DNA of 64,000 bases, from contig CM063110.1 in assembly GCA_031841125.1 (NCBI GenBank), positions 23,369,626 through 23,433,625 of the forward strand. The letters are read 5' to 3'. The notes under the pieces were generated by a model, which was not told where the DNA came from, searched no databases, and saw nothing but the letters and a program-made list of their open reading frames with translations. Below, piece after piece: positions 44,271 through 56,470 of this stretch; position 1 is the first letter of the stretch; every line of letters begins with the position of its first letter. Position numbers and translations under genes: made by a program. The DNA is from Acanthococcus lagerstroemiae. Its lineage: Eukaryota; Arthropoda; Insecta; Hemiptera; Eriococcidae.

Positions 44271-47200
44271 TAGTTGGTTTGACGTGTAAGTGCGAAAGAC
44301 TAGTCACAGTTCTTGAAGTTGGTTCCGCAGTTTCACGAAAGAGCAGTGTTATCAGAATTTTTTCGGGTGTTATCCCATCATCATTGACTTGGCTATGAAC
44401 TATGTTCTTATTTCATAGTTGAGTTTAAGTTTGTGCATTTTCGAATAAAATGCTCACTGATATCTTCAAAATTAACACCAATTGAAGTGGTGTGAATCCG
44501 TTGATGGTACTTCCGGAAGAAACTTGACCGATTTTCTCAGTTTTTCTTGTGCTATTTGGTATTCTAGAGTCTAAGGCTTCTCTCTGCTCTCTTGTTGTGT
44601 TCTTCCAGCATTGATCTTCTCATGGGTAACTTGGCTGTATAAATTACTGGGAGGTTTCCCAATGAGCCGGCCTGAATAATAAAATTAGGGGAGGCATATT
44701 AGCAATTTTAAGCCACTGTAATTTTGCGAGAGGAAAGAATTTTCCTGGTAACTTTAGGTTCCAGTTTGCTCTTGGATATTTTAGTTACTTCGAATTGACA
44801 GTGCTTCTTTCATATGTTTGCATCTTGCCAGTTAGATCGATATAGGAGTTTGATGCGCCGTACATTTTGAGTAAGGATTTTATCATAAGGTTGCATTGGA
44901 GATTGGAGTAAATGAATATAATAACATGATACGCAAAATCCTCTCACAATTCTTATTAGTAAACAATGTCCGTATTAATTCTGTAATGTATGAACCCCAG
45001 TTGTTGACATTTTTATTGTTCCATCACCTCTTGTTTGTGGATGGCAAGACTGCAACGTAGGCTGTCCCAGTGCTCACCTGTTCTCCCCCTTCTCAGTTCA
45101 AGTACGTTCAAGTTCGTTTGTGAATTCATGTTCGGATTTGCGTTATCCATTCACAGAACTTGAGGTCTGTACTAAGAGGCATTGTCTAAATTTGTTTCAG
45201 AAGACATTGAGACAGCACTTGTGTTAACACTCAACTGTACTGAAAAGGGCAAAGGGAACGCTTTCATCACCTGTGGACAGAGGTGTGTCTCATGAATGAA
45301 AAAAAAATGCCATTTCTTCATTATTTTCCCATTCTTGAATGAAACATTCCGGGATGAGTCGTTCATTCTGACTGGAATGAATGCTTTTTTCCCCATTCTT
45401 CATAAAAGTTTCTGTTTATTTCAGTGGTTTTGATGGTGGCCATTTCGAGTGCAATGCCCCAATAAAAAAAATACATGCTATTTTTATTGAAATCATAGAC
45501 TTGATGTACTTTCTTGCTGTCAATTTTTAATTCGGCTCCTCGTGCTGATTGATAAGCAGAAAAATGTCATTTATTTTCATTTTAAGTAAGCCCATTTCCA
45601 AATGCTCAATTTTTTGCGAGGAAAACAAAAAGGAAAAGAATGAGTGCATTCCACCATTTCGCACCTCTGCCTATTGGTCACACCGTTATCTCTTTGTGCG
45701 TATCTATCAGCATTTATTGATTATGTCATGATCAGACGTTGTGACTTCTTGATATGTTTCGAGACGAATGATAGGGATGCTATGTTTATTTTTCAGTATC
45801 ATCAACACGTGCTATTTGAAACTGGGAATGTTATTACTGTAGGCTGAAGAATATGTATAATATGCCAATGAACTTGTGATTCCTTTAAAATGTTAGAATT
45901 AATGGAATTGGTGAGTGTACTAGTTGGCGTTTGGAGCACTTCAACAACCATCACTGCTGGTGTCCAATTGACCAATCCTCAATTTTATTGTTGGATCAGA
46001 CTGAGTTTAGTTGGAGGGATCAGTGCGAGAAGCAGTGAAGTCTATTGTTTCGCAATGACAGATTGTGTAACCAGGATCATGTCGCATTTTAGTCAATATA
46101 GTCTGTCACTGCAAGAAAATCGATTCAGTCACTTCCTGTGCTGGCCCTTCGGTGGCTTCCTTCGAAATTTTCACCGAAGTTGCTGACTTGAAGCCTTGTA
46201 TTCAGGTCTCTGTTCAGGAAATTCAGTCGATGCAGTCACTGTGCTTCTAGTATCAGTTCCACTTTTATGTATAAACCCCAAAAACTCATGCTTTCTAACC
46301 GCAGGTACGAATAACGTTTTTCATCCTTGCTATCCGTATCCTTGGGATCCGCCAGCTTAGTTTCTCGGGTAGTTGGGAGTGGTTCGGGTTACTCGTTTTA
46401 ATGAAGTGCAGTACATCATAGCACCTTTCACTGACAAAATATTAAAAATGACTGTTGTGTGTGTATTGAATTCGCTCATGGTGTCCGTATGTTACATGCA
46501 GGATCTTACTGGGGTCGATAGAAGGGTGATTTTTTTGAGTGCTCGTACAAGTTTCGCACGTTTTTTTCTTCTCCTGAGGTTACTGGCGTATCTAAATAGA
46601 ATACTGTAAATGAAAATGAGGAGGGTTTATAGGTATTAGGGAAGGTGTTTTCATTTTACTGTCAGTACTCGTTACGCTTGCCGGTGTTCTTGTCCTTGCA
46701 CCCTTATATTTTATATTTCTTGTGTGATTTCAATTCTTCGAAAGCGTATTTGTTGGTTGATAATGTTTAAGATTTGTTATGCTGACTAGTGGCCAGAATC
46801 GTGTTGAAATTTTGTTTTCTTGGTAATAGCAGCCTTATTTTTTCATTTTTTTAACGTTTGCGGGTAAATGTAAATGTAGATTTAATAGACAGGTGCTGGG
46901 CAACTTGAAATCGAATTTAATTTGGCGTTTTCTGATCAAACATGCAAGTAGCGACTATCTAATTTGAACGAACTGTAGATCCGATTTTTTCGAATAATCA
47001 TTAGCGCGGTAGTGACTGGCCCTGTCTTTGATGTATTCGCGTTCGGTCGTGGGTCTTCTACGCTGAGGTCAAGTATTTCGTTGGGCGTTCTTGCATCGTA
47101 TAGAGCCTAGTCAATCATATATTCTAAAATTAGTAACTTCCACATGATTGGTTTATCGTGCTTTTTTCACGCATATGTTTCTTCTCTCGCTGCTCTCGTT

Positions 47201-47940
47201 CCTTTATTCTTCGTGATGATCGTTCAAATCATTGCAGTGTGCTAGCTTCAATTTCGGATGAGATCTGGAGACGGATGTTTCACCTTGAAGCTTGGAACAC
47301 CAAAAAAGGCGTCGATACGAAGAATTGACCAGCCTTATAGTTTATCGCTGTAGGTTTGTTAGGTGAATTTTAAAAAGTTCTTGTAGATGAAACACGGGAG
47401 GAAGAAAAACAAAGGAACTTGGATGATACTTTCGAATTGTGAAAGACGTTAGTTTTTTTGAATACTGTTCTGTAATTGACTTTCAGGTTTCAGCGAGTGT
47501 CGTTGAAGTGTCGATGCCTGCAGCGATAGAGGAATATGGATAAGAACTTGTAAATTTAGTGAAAATGACTCTAAATAAAAGAGAACATTCACATTAACAT
47601 AAATGGAGGCGCTATATCTTGTTAATGCGCAAGATGTACCATATGGAATTATTTAATTATAAATTCCGTCAGAATTAGTTAGTTGTTAGTTAGTTACTGA
47701 CGGGTGATAACGGCTGTGTAAATACTGAATAGTTGTTATCCACGTGTTTCCTTCCTGTTGTTAAAGATTGACTTATGTAGGAAACGTGGAACATACTCTC
47801 TTGTTTAAGTCCCAAATCACCTGTTGGCCACATATTCTTTTGAATTAGCATTTTCCGATGGTTTAAAAATCTGTGGCCTGTAAGCTTCAGTATCGATAGA
47901 ATGGTAAAAGGTCACAAGTTTTCTCAGTAGTAATCCTTTT
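44271..47940. other. Single-copy DNA, no recognised gene
   Basis: Short ORFs only. A 38-bp segment near 44645-44682 (TTTCCCAATGAGCCGGCCTG) matches, inverted, 55703-55745 and may be a scrap of a MITE. The rest holds nothing I can support; an intron is a possibility. Confidence 0.45.
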
Positions 47941-47944
47941 CTAT

Positions 47945-48505
47945 TATTCAAAAGCGATTTTATGATGGATGAGGATCAACTTGAATGAATGCTGTTCGCA
48001 TTGTAAGAACATTTTGTGTCGCAACAAGGTAGATAAAAAAATCTTTTTGTGATGATCTTGAAGATCTAGTATTTGACAGAATGTTTTTTTCCGTCTCCTG
48101 TGCAATTTCCGTTTACCTTATGGCAGTGGATAATTTTATGATACTGAGAAGAAATAGGTAAATCATTTCATTAGTGGGATGGTGAGTGGTGACACTTCTT
48201 TTGATAAGTAAATTGTCAGATGGGTCACTTTCCTGGCTACTGACATTCTAATTCTGTCTACCGTACATGTTCTGATGTAATTTACTTTGATAGTTTTCAT
48301 GCATAAATGGACAAAACTCGATTGGTAAACTCATGTCGTGACTGGATTGAAAGGAATCGAATTAACAAAAGACGTTCTGTCAAATACTAAATCTTGAAGA
48401 TCATGACAAAAGGGTTTCTTTAGCTGCCTTGTTGCGACACAAAATGTTCTCTGATGCGTACAGCATTCATTCAGGTTGGTCCTCATCTATTACAAAATCA
48501 TTTTT
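47945..48505. repeat. Long inverted repeat, ~140-bp arms
   Basis: The left arm 47950-48085 contains GAATGAATGCTGTTCGCATT, ACATTTTGTGTCGCAACAAG and GTATTTGACAGAATG; the right arm 48365-48500 holds the inverse with roughly 15-20% differences. The spacer is about 280 bp. No coding content and no obvious flanking duplication. It may be a MITE with long arms or a local inverted duplication. Confidence 0.85.
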
Positions 48506-48627
48506 GATGAAAAAAATGGGTCAACTCGTTTTATTATTAGATTGAGAGGAATCGAGTTTCAGCTTTTATGAGTCGAAAACTCATTCCAGTGCCATTCTCT
48601 TACAAAAAGCTGAGTTGTCTGAGTAAT

Positions 48628-48798
48628 CAATTGTCACATCAGTGGTATTGACGATATTTTACCGAAAATCAATTTTAAAAATGTCATGCCCCTTTGACAG
48701 TTCGAGTAGGCAACCAAAACACACGTGTGAGTGAAGGTAAATCATGTGCGCACAGGTACCAGGAGTTATGCGGCTGAGTCTTCCCTCTGATTCACGCC
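48628..48798 (+). repeat. Dispersed short element, second copy
   Basis: The inverse of 2374-2542: CAATTGTCACATCAGTGGTA at the left, TGTGCGCACAGGTACCAGGA then GTTATGCGGC further in. The two copies are 46 kb apart, showing this is a dispersed family. Confidence 0.85.
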
Positions 48799-51349
48799 GC
48801 TAATTTCTACTGTGATCTATGGCCACCTATCTCTAGTTATAAGGTGCAAGTAAATTCTACAGGAGGTAATGAAAAGCATTCCGTGGAATACTGGATCTTA
48901 TAACAACTTGGCTACTTTGCTGTGGCGTAAAATAATCTTAGACAGTGTATGTCATTTATTCAAGTCGATAATCATCCCATCAGAAAACCAATTTTGAAAA
49001 GGAGGGTTATCATGTACAAGGCTTAGTAGACTGAAAAAATAACTTTTCCGAGAAATGCGAAACTCCATTTGGAGAGTACATATTGTTTAGCAGTAGAACA
49101 TTTAACTCAGTACGTGCATAATGTTGATATATTATGATTTGTTAGTGTTGTTAAGACTGGGCTGTTCTACCAGTGGGTACTAGTACACTCTCGAAATAAT
49201 GATTGTAGAACACTAATTCTGAGAAATCACTTTTCAATTGATAACTCATCTAATTTGGTCAGCCATTGGAGTTTAAACTTGCACTAGAGCTAGCTACAAA
49301 ATCACCTGTGCTGGTGAAAATGAATGAGTGATCATGTGTATTTTCAAATAGAAACACTACTATGCTCAGGAGGGTAAAAAACAGTAAAAATTATTCTACC
49401 AGCAAAATTGCCTAATTCAATTTTATGGGGATGATGCAGGTAAATTTAAGGCAAATTTTCTTTGAAAGTGAATTTTTAATCGACTTATTGATAGTTTACT
49501 CTACACGCTTACAGTAAATCATGCATGATCACTCACACATATATAGAGCTACCGACACTTGAAACTCTAATAAATTCTAATTGACTCCGCTGATTCATTC
49601 CGTGTCCATAAGTTTGGAAATCAGCTAATCAGTTCTTTCACAGATCGACTCAGTGTGCTGGAAAATTATCTCTTAGTCACACTTTTTACAGCTCACCTGA
49701 CATACCAAAGCCACTTTGTGCGGGAGGAGTGGCGGAGAAATCCATAATTTACGACTGAAATTGTAATTTTGTTGACTGAAAAACATTTTACTCGATGAGA
49801 AAAATAAGGAAAATCTTGATTTTTTCAATTAAGCCGACTCGATACCTCGAATTTTCTTATTTTTGTGCTGTGCTCAGCTCCACCGAAAAGCAGTGGCACG
49901 GACTCGATTTAAAAAGTGGGTCTGGCTCTTGAAATACAGCTTCGCTTTCACGTGATGCTCCGATTTATTATGCCTCTTAACCGTTGTAGATAGTTGGACT
50001 ATGGAGACTTCAACTTTGTAATGGTTTCGGGCTCTGGCTTTAGGAACGTGCCGGTTGTGGAGATGGCTCCTATTCCGCTCTAGTGCCTGTTGAAAAATGT
50101 AAAACCCTTGATTATTATTTCAGTCTGTTAGCGTTAAAAGCAGTCAGAGAATCGGTTCATGGTTTCAAGCAGTGCACTGTGGGGGTATGTAGTTATACTC
50201 CCAATTTCTTATTCCCGTGAGCACGTCTCGTTCCAGTGTCTGCGATTTTGTGTGATAAATTTCGTATTTTCGTCTGAAAGTGCGGGTGGGACTCTCCACT
50301 TACGATGTTTGTCTGCCATAGTTTAATGTACCGTTTCTGTGGCAGGTCTCCAACCGCTGACGATTGACCTAGTTTACCCTGTACCCTTCACTTATGTATC
50401 GTGTATTGTTCAAAAAACCTGAATCAGTTAACGGAATCGGCATTGAGAAATGAACGAAGGATTGCCTCCCGAGTGGAGGAAAAACGATTTATTTTCCATA
50501 CCTTTTTAGTAGTATGTAAAGCATAATATAAAAGGATGCAAACTTCTATTGTCAGCTGAGATGGAAGAATTGCAAAGAACACTGTGGTTTTTGTTAAAGT
50601 GCTGAAGAAGGAGAAAAACGGTATTCAGGTTCATTTATTTGTCCAAAAAATTGTCATATTTTAATGTTCCGCAATAGATGGTGAATTTACTGGGTTGGTA
50701 TTTAGATTGTGGCCCACGGATCCACGGGAAGTCGCAAACAGCGAGTTGAACCTGCCGTCATCTTATCGGAGTCTAGTTTCGCCAATTCGACGTTAAAATT
50801 AATACGCGATTATCGTAAATATTTTTCAATTAACATGCGGAATGTTACGGTGTAATTAATTAGTATATCGTGGTAATTAGTAACGAGTGTATACTTAAGT
50901 GAGCGTGAAATGTGGAATGCAAACGCAGCCACAAGGTGGAACCGATTGTCCGTCGTGCAATTTTTTCGTACGTGTACTGTTTTGCCGAGGCACTCAACTC
51001 TCGCATTTTTTTGATTTTTCGCGCATTTCAGAAGTGTAATGCTGTTTTGCAACGAATGGAATCTAGCTGCTTTTAAAAATAATTGTCTAGTTGTGCGCGC
51101 GGCTAAATAGTTTAGGTGAGAATGTGGGGACAGTTTGTGTATTGTTTCACTCTTCCATTGAACTTGCGCATTTTGGGAGTGTTGTTGGACGTACCAGAAT
51201 GTAATTGAGATACCTCGAATCTGAATTGATCCTCTTTCTGGAACTACAGCGGGCTTTATTCTTCTCGATTCAGCCGCAATGTGCGATGACAAGTCCTCGA
51301 CGAAAATTACGTACGTGCACACCGTAGAAATCGAATTGATTTTCTCTAC
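48799..51349. other. Single-copy DNA, no recognised gene
   Basis: It contains a 170-codon minus-strand ORF (50810-51322) with no recognised domain or signal; see the rejected list. CpG-richer at 50690-51350. Confidence 0.45.
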
Positions 51350-51720
51350 TAGGGTTCTGCAAGTTTATACGGGTACAATCGATCCGCCATTTTGATTGCA
51401 GAGTTTCGGCTTAAAAAATTGCCATGTGCGAAAAACTTGTAACTTTTTCAAAATCTTGATTGATGTTTTGGATTATACATGAGAATGGATAAGAACTGCC
51501 GCATAAAAATAATGCAAATCAATCGATAGAGCAGTATTTTGAATTTTGTTTTTAAATCTACAATTTACAAATTAGTGTTTTATAGATAAAATGATAATGC
51601 CACGTGATTTTGGGTTATATCTAGGACGTAGAATCCAGAACTTCAATCAAGCTTGGAAAAACGTTAGTTTACTATCAAAATGGCTGATAGATTGTACCCA
51701 GGTTACACTATGGAGTCTTA
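51350..51720. mobile_element. Long-TIR MITE related to the 10049 palindrome
   Basis: The left arm GGGTACAATCGATCCGCCAT then TTTGAT, and the right arm's inverse GGGTACAATCTATCAGCCAT then TTTGAT, extend inward through CTTGATTGATGTTTTGGATT / CTTGATTGAAGTTCTGGATT to about 120 bp. The outer TAGGGTTCTGCAAG resembles TAGAGCTCTATAAC at 10049. A single 73-codon ORF is chance. The target duplication is unclear, so the ends are approximate. Confidence 0.8.
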
Positions 51721-54700
51721 TTTATACGAAGTCGCTAGTTAATCGATTTGCTTTTACCTGCATCGTTGCGCCGTTTAGAATTCATACTATTACGAGCTTG
51801 ACTCATGAATAGATGGTTCTGATCAACTCTGTTTTCAATTCCTTTGTGGAGATGAAAATACCAATCTCGAATATTTGGTAATATAAGAACTCTGCACCTC
51901 GCTAGAATTTCCCAGCTCGAAATAAATCCTAATTTCTTGGACAGCAGATCGACTATCTCCGATCTGCTATGTCGAAGGAAAACCTAAAAATAGTCGCGTC
52001 AAATTCCAACAGGTTCTCGGGCGAGACTCGAGAATTCATCCGAAGATCGGTCGGAAGTTGATTAAATTCGCATCGTAGGTATTGCTAATTTCGAGCACTG
52101 GTGCGGTAGAGATAGTCAGCCAAATTCATTTTACGAAATTGTAGCACTCATCGGCGAGTATATCGACGCGAAGGAAAATATTTCAAGGTGGCTATTTGGG
52201 ATTATTTTGACCCATAAAAGTCCAGATCGTAAAACGCCCTCATCGAAGATGCGTAAAACGCTTTTAAGTACACTCTCTTCTAAAAGATGGATGGCGGCGT
52301 GTTGAAATCGGAATGTTAGGATCTGTTTACACGAAGACACCACTACGGAACTATATTAGCCCACGTGTTCGGGAATACTGAGAACTCGTATACTGGTACT
52401 CGATTCTTTTATTCTTGAACCTAAGTGGGGTATCCTCCACGAATTTCACGAAAACTGTGGTGTAGTTCCGAATACCCTGGACTACCAATACCAGAAACTC
52501 CCTTTGAAATACATCGAGCGTTTTTGAACTAAATAGCTAGCGATCTAGCAGCAGGAATTGTTACTATGATGATATTTCGCACTGTGCTTACCAACACTAG
52601 ATAGAGCGAAAACACACACAATGAATCAAATACATCTAGTACCAATCCCTGCCACCAGGATTCTCAAAACATCGGAGTTTCCAGTATTGGTAGTCCAATG
52701 TATTTCGTAGTTCTTCTCGGACATTGAGAATCACCTCGTGACAGTCAGTGAAGGAAATCGAAGAAGTTTTTCATTGGCAGAGCCAGTACCAAAATTTCTC
52801 CATGGGGGTAAATTTCATAGTTTTAGTCCTCAAAAGTGAGACACACATTTGCGAGCGAAGCGAGGAAGCTTTCAATTTTTAGATGAATTTTTATGAAAAC
52901 TTTGAATTTTGGATGGTCAAGTCGAGAGATTAACCTCCACATCCCTTCCTTAGAATCGATTATTACCTTATGGTTGACGAAGAAAAATCAACTATCAAAA
53001 GGATTATTTTATGTAATACAAGGTATTTTAAGTGAAATTATGCAAGAAAGTAAACCAGGTGATCGAAAAGCTGTATAGAGGAGGAGGTAGAAAAGTAATC
53101 CTTTGTATTCTGCGTTTTTGTGAATGATTGTAAGCTTCTACAAAAGTGTGATTGTGTTGGCGGTTGTGAAACCTTCAACATGATCTGCTACTCTACAACT
53201 GCAGTAATGAAAAATACCGTAGTATTTTATATTGCTATGCACTGAGCCATGACTTTAACTAAATGTGTTCCAAGTTCTGGACTTTGAAAGGGCTGTGTTC
53301 ATAATTTCTCACTGATCTTTAAAGTATGGATTTCTCTGTAGTTATAATGCCTTCTGCTTATACTGTCTGGTGAGTTACTACAGACTTTGTAGAGCTATTT
53401 TGAGATCCTGTTTGAAAGACCATTCTTAGAGACTGTCTCATGTTTCTCTTTCCTCCATGGAAAAATAATGATCTGCGGTTTAAAGGTATTTCAAAATGTT
53501 CAAAGTACCCCTCTTTCTTAGAAACTTCAAGAATACACAGATGTGGATATTTCAGAAGCAAAGATATAGATATTTCGAAGGTATACGCGTGGATATTTTG
53601 AAGGTGTAAGCTTTATTATTTAGCAATGGAGGACTCAGCGGAATTGAGAGGTTAGTCATCCTAGGAAATCTAATTTCCCCCCAAATCCCTCCCTTCCTCT
53701 CGTGGAAAAGTAACGCATACTATGGATCTGTTTACACATTATTTCAAAAAGTATTGCTCGATTTCTGCGGCTCTGGTGTTTGAGATTTGAATCATTCTTC
53801 TCAGAAATATTGCTTTATTTATGTCTCTATTGTTGATCTATAGTTAGCGAGGTCCGAGTCGAGGAATACTTGTATCATTCGAAAATATTCTAGAAGGCTC
53901 TCTGTAAGAAGTGATTAAATCATTAAATGACATTTCTAGTTTGTGTAATGTGTATAGTTCATCACTCACTCTTCTTGCGTTGACGTTTCATGAAAATTAT
54001 GTCACTTGACTTTTTCGTGCATTGAGCTCAGTCTTCCACTCTCTGACTTTTGAAGACGCTGATAAGCAACTTAATTATGAATTTCTTACCTGCACGAACC
54101 CACTATTTTCTATATCCAAATCATTAACTTAGATTAGAAAAATCGGGAACGTGCGGATCTTGCGCGCTAAAAGCTAAATATTACAGTAATCGCAGGTGCG
54201 AAAGTGGAAGTTAGATTGATTGGGAGTCTTGAAAACTGTTGTTGTACGTCCGCTGCTAAAGTGAAACTTCAGGTCGGACTTCAGTAGGCACAGCTAAGCT
54301 TCTATAGTGAGAACTAGATGAACTTGCCATTGTGATCGAATATCTGTGATCCATCTTTTGCCTTCTCTTTCTTTTTTTTCTTTCTTTTTTTTGGTGAATG
54401 TATCTCTGATGAAGATTGCTCCATGCAGCGTCCATGCTCTGTGATAGTTGCCATATCCCAGCTATACCCATCTCTGATGCAGTGCATCTTTTTAAATGCT
54501 TGAAGTAGGTTTGCAGATCGCAGGCTTACAGAAAAGAATGCGCGTGTAACCGGCAGAAAAAATGAGTTTTTGTTTTTCAAATTTGAATTTAATTTCATGA
54601 GTATAGATGGAGGGCATGAAAAAAATTGCTGCTAATGTTGGATGTATAGTACGTCTCTTTGTTCAAGCCACTTTCCATGAAAAAAAAAACTGTGCAATGA

Positions 54701-55268
54701 GGCGGTCAACATTGCCATCCAACTCAGTTGACGAGGTCGGCATCTCAAAAACGTTAGCATTCGGTGGTCAGAAAAAGCCACGCAAACATTCGCTTTTGGA
54801 TTGCTCGTTTTTACCACACAGTCAAGTGAAATTTGTGTTCAACTCAGCGCAAGCTGAAAAGCTACCCTTTGAATAGTACTTAACAGTTAGTTCTTATCTA
54901 TGTATCGCCACCTTTTCTTCATTCGAAAGGCTAGGGAAAGTGGGCGTTGAAGAAGAGACGTATAATAACTTCGGTAAAATATGAATATTTGGGTAATATG
55001 CATATGTTTATGTATACCTACTGCTGCAGATTGAAGACATCTGGGATACTAGTCGATCAAAAAACGACCACATTTCGACCAGAAATAATGATGTTTGACC
55101 ATTTGCCATCAAAGAGCGACCAAACTTTATATTTTTGTAACCATTGATCTTCATCTAACATTTGATTGATTGATGATAGCCAGTGACTAATCAGTGATGA
55201 AGATAATGATTCGAAAACTCAGCTGAAACGAGATATGAAAGATAGTGGTAGCAAAAATCAGTTGGAAC
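51721..55268. other. Single-copy DNA, no recognised gene
   Basis: Small ORFs only, none with a recognisable motif. CCAATACC.GAAACTCC-like text near 52485 is inverted near 52675, forming a ~25-bp inverted pair. No TE proteins. Confidence 0.45.
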
Positions 55269-55599
55269 CAGAGGTGCCAAGCGAATGGAAATGAACACTG
55301 TTCGTTGGCGTGTATTCTTTCATGATGATGTCATATGTGAACGACGGCCGTTTTTTTTTAAATCGCTATTTTGAACAAACCGTTGGAATAAGTGCGTGCT
55401 TGTGTATGTCAGTGCAGTCTTAAGTGTCGCGAATGTGAAACCCTCCTGCCGCTATCCACCGTACATTTAAATTGAAAGCAATTGAATGCGTTCACTTTAG
55501 TTAGTTTAATGTTCATTGAACGGGAGAATGAACCACGGGGCGACGTGCATTTTTAAGTTGAACGTGAACAGGCTGGTGTTCATTCGTTTGGCATCTCTG
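55269..55599. mobile_element. hAT-like MITE, 331 bp
   Basis: CAGAGGTGCCAAGCGAATGG and, at the other end, CATTCGTTTGGCATCTCTG are inverted repeats with two or three mismatches. Flanks GTTGGAAC and GTTAGGAT agree at five of eight positions, at best a decayed duplication. Non-coding interior. Confidence 0.75.
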
Positions 55600-55672
55600 G
55601 TTAGGATTCATGTCGTTCTCCTATCTGTATTATCGTGAGTGTAGTCTGTAGCTATAGACTTGATTTTAATGT

Positions 55673-55770
55673 CAGAGATTCCCTAATGTACTGGCCCAAA
55701 TCTTTTCAATTAGACCGGCCCATTGGAAAATTTCCCAATAAATATGGCCAGTTCGTCCCTGCTATGAGCT
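55673..55770 (-). repeat. Possible short MITE scrap
   Basis: Ends GGCCAGTTCGTCCCTG, the inverse of a CAGGGACGAACTGGCC-type hAT end. The inner part, CCGGCCCATTGGAAAATTTC, matches 44645-44682 inverted. The left boundary is a guess. Confidence 0.4.
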
Positions 55771-56109
55771 ACCAAAACACATGAAGACTGGTTCTCGCAT
55801 CCACCTTTTTATGTAGAACGACTTCAAACCATCAATTGTACACTTCGACTCGTGTAATACTCCACATTCTTTTTTATAGAATGACTTCAAAATCATCCGT
55901 TATATACTTTGTTAGTATATGAAATACTCCGCACTAGATTTTAGCATTTGAAACCGGTAGGGATACGTACATTACATTGATCGATCATGAAATGAACAAA
56001 ATCAAGATCTAAGTTATTTACAGCACCTGCAATGTTAGTCAGTCAGGTGCCGTATCTGTTGCCAGATGTTGGCAGTCGCAGTTCCTGACGTGCGACTCTC
56101 CTAGGCCTG

Positions 56110-56470
56110 GTTAGTCGGGGTAGTTTGCCGTTACTTGCTTCAAGGTTTGTTGCGTGAGAGTTTTCCTTCTCTGTACCGAAGAGTGTGCAGCCGCATTCAC
56201 TTACTAGCCACGTGTTTGTACAACATTGAGTAAGTTGTCCACAACGTGCACACGTTCAGATCTGGTGGTAACACGCCCTGTGATTGTATTGCCTTGTTCA
56301 TTTAGAACTAGTGGGGTTAGAGGACGCGTTATCTTTCCATCTCGATTGATCAGTAGTCGCTGTGTTCACTAGGATGATAGTGGGGGATATTTGAATGTCA
56401 CTAACCTACCAGTGTTGGTGGGACTCGAACCCGAGACACAATGACTGCGACGCGGATCTGCGATGTAGGC
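56110..56470 (-). mobile_element. Long tRNA-related SINE, copy 2
   Basis: Same orientation and body as 37034-37425. The minus-strand B box reads GGGTTCGAGTCCC, better preserved than in copy 1. The A-box region is eroded. Shared body words include CTGGTGGTAACACGCCCTGT and GCTGTGTTC. Confidence 0.8.

Noticed and set aside
50810..51322. 170-codon minus-strand ORF
   Set aside because: The longest ORF outside TE sequence, but with no recognisable domain, signal peptide or repeat. An ORF of this length is expected roughly once by chance in a window of this size and composition.
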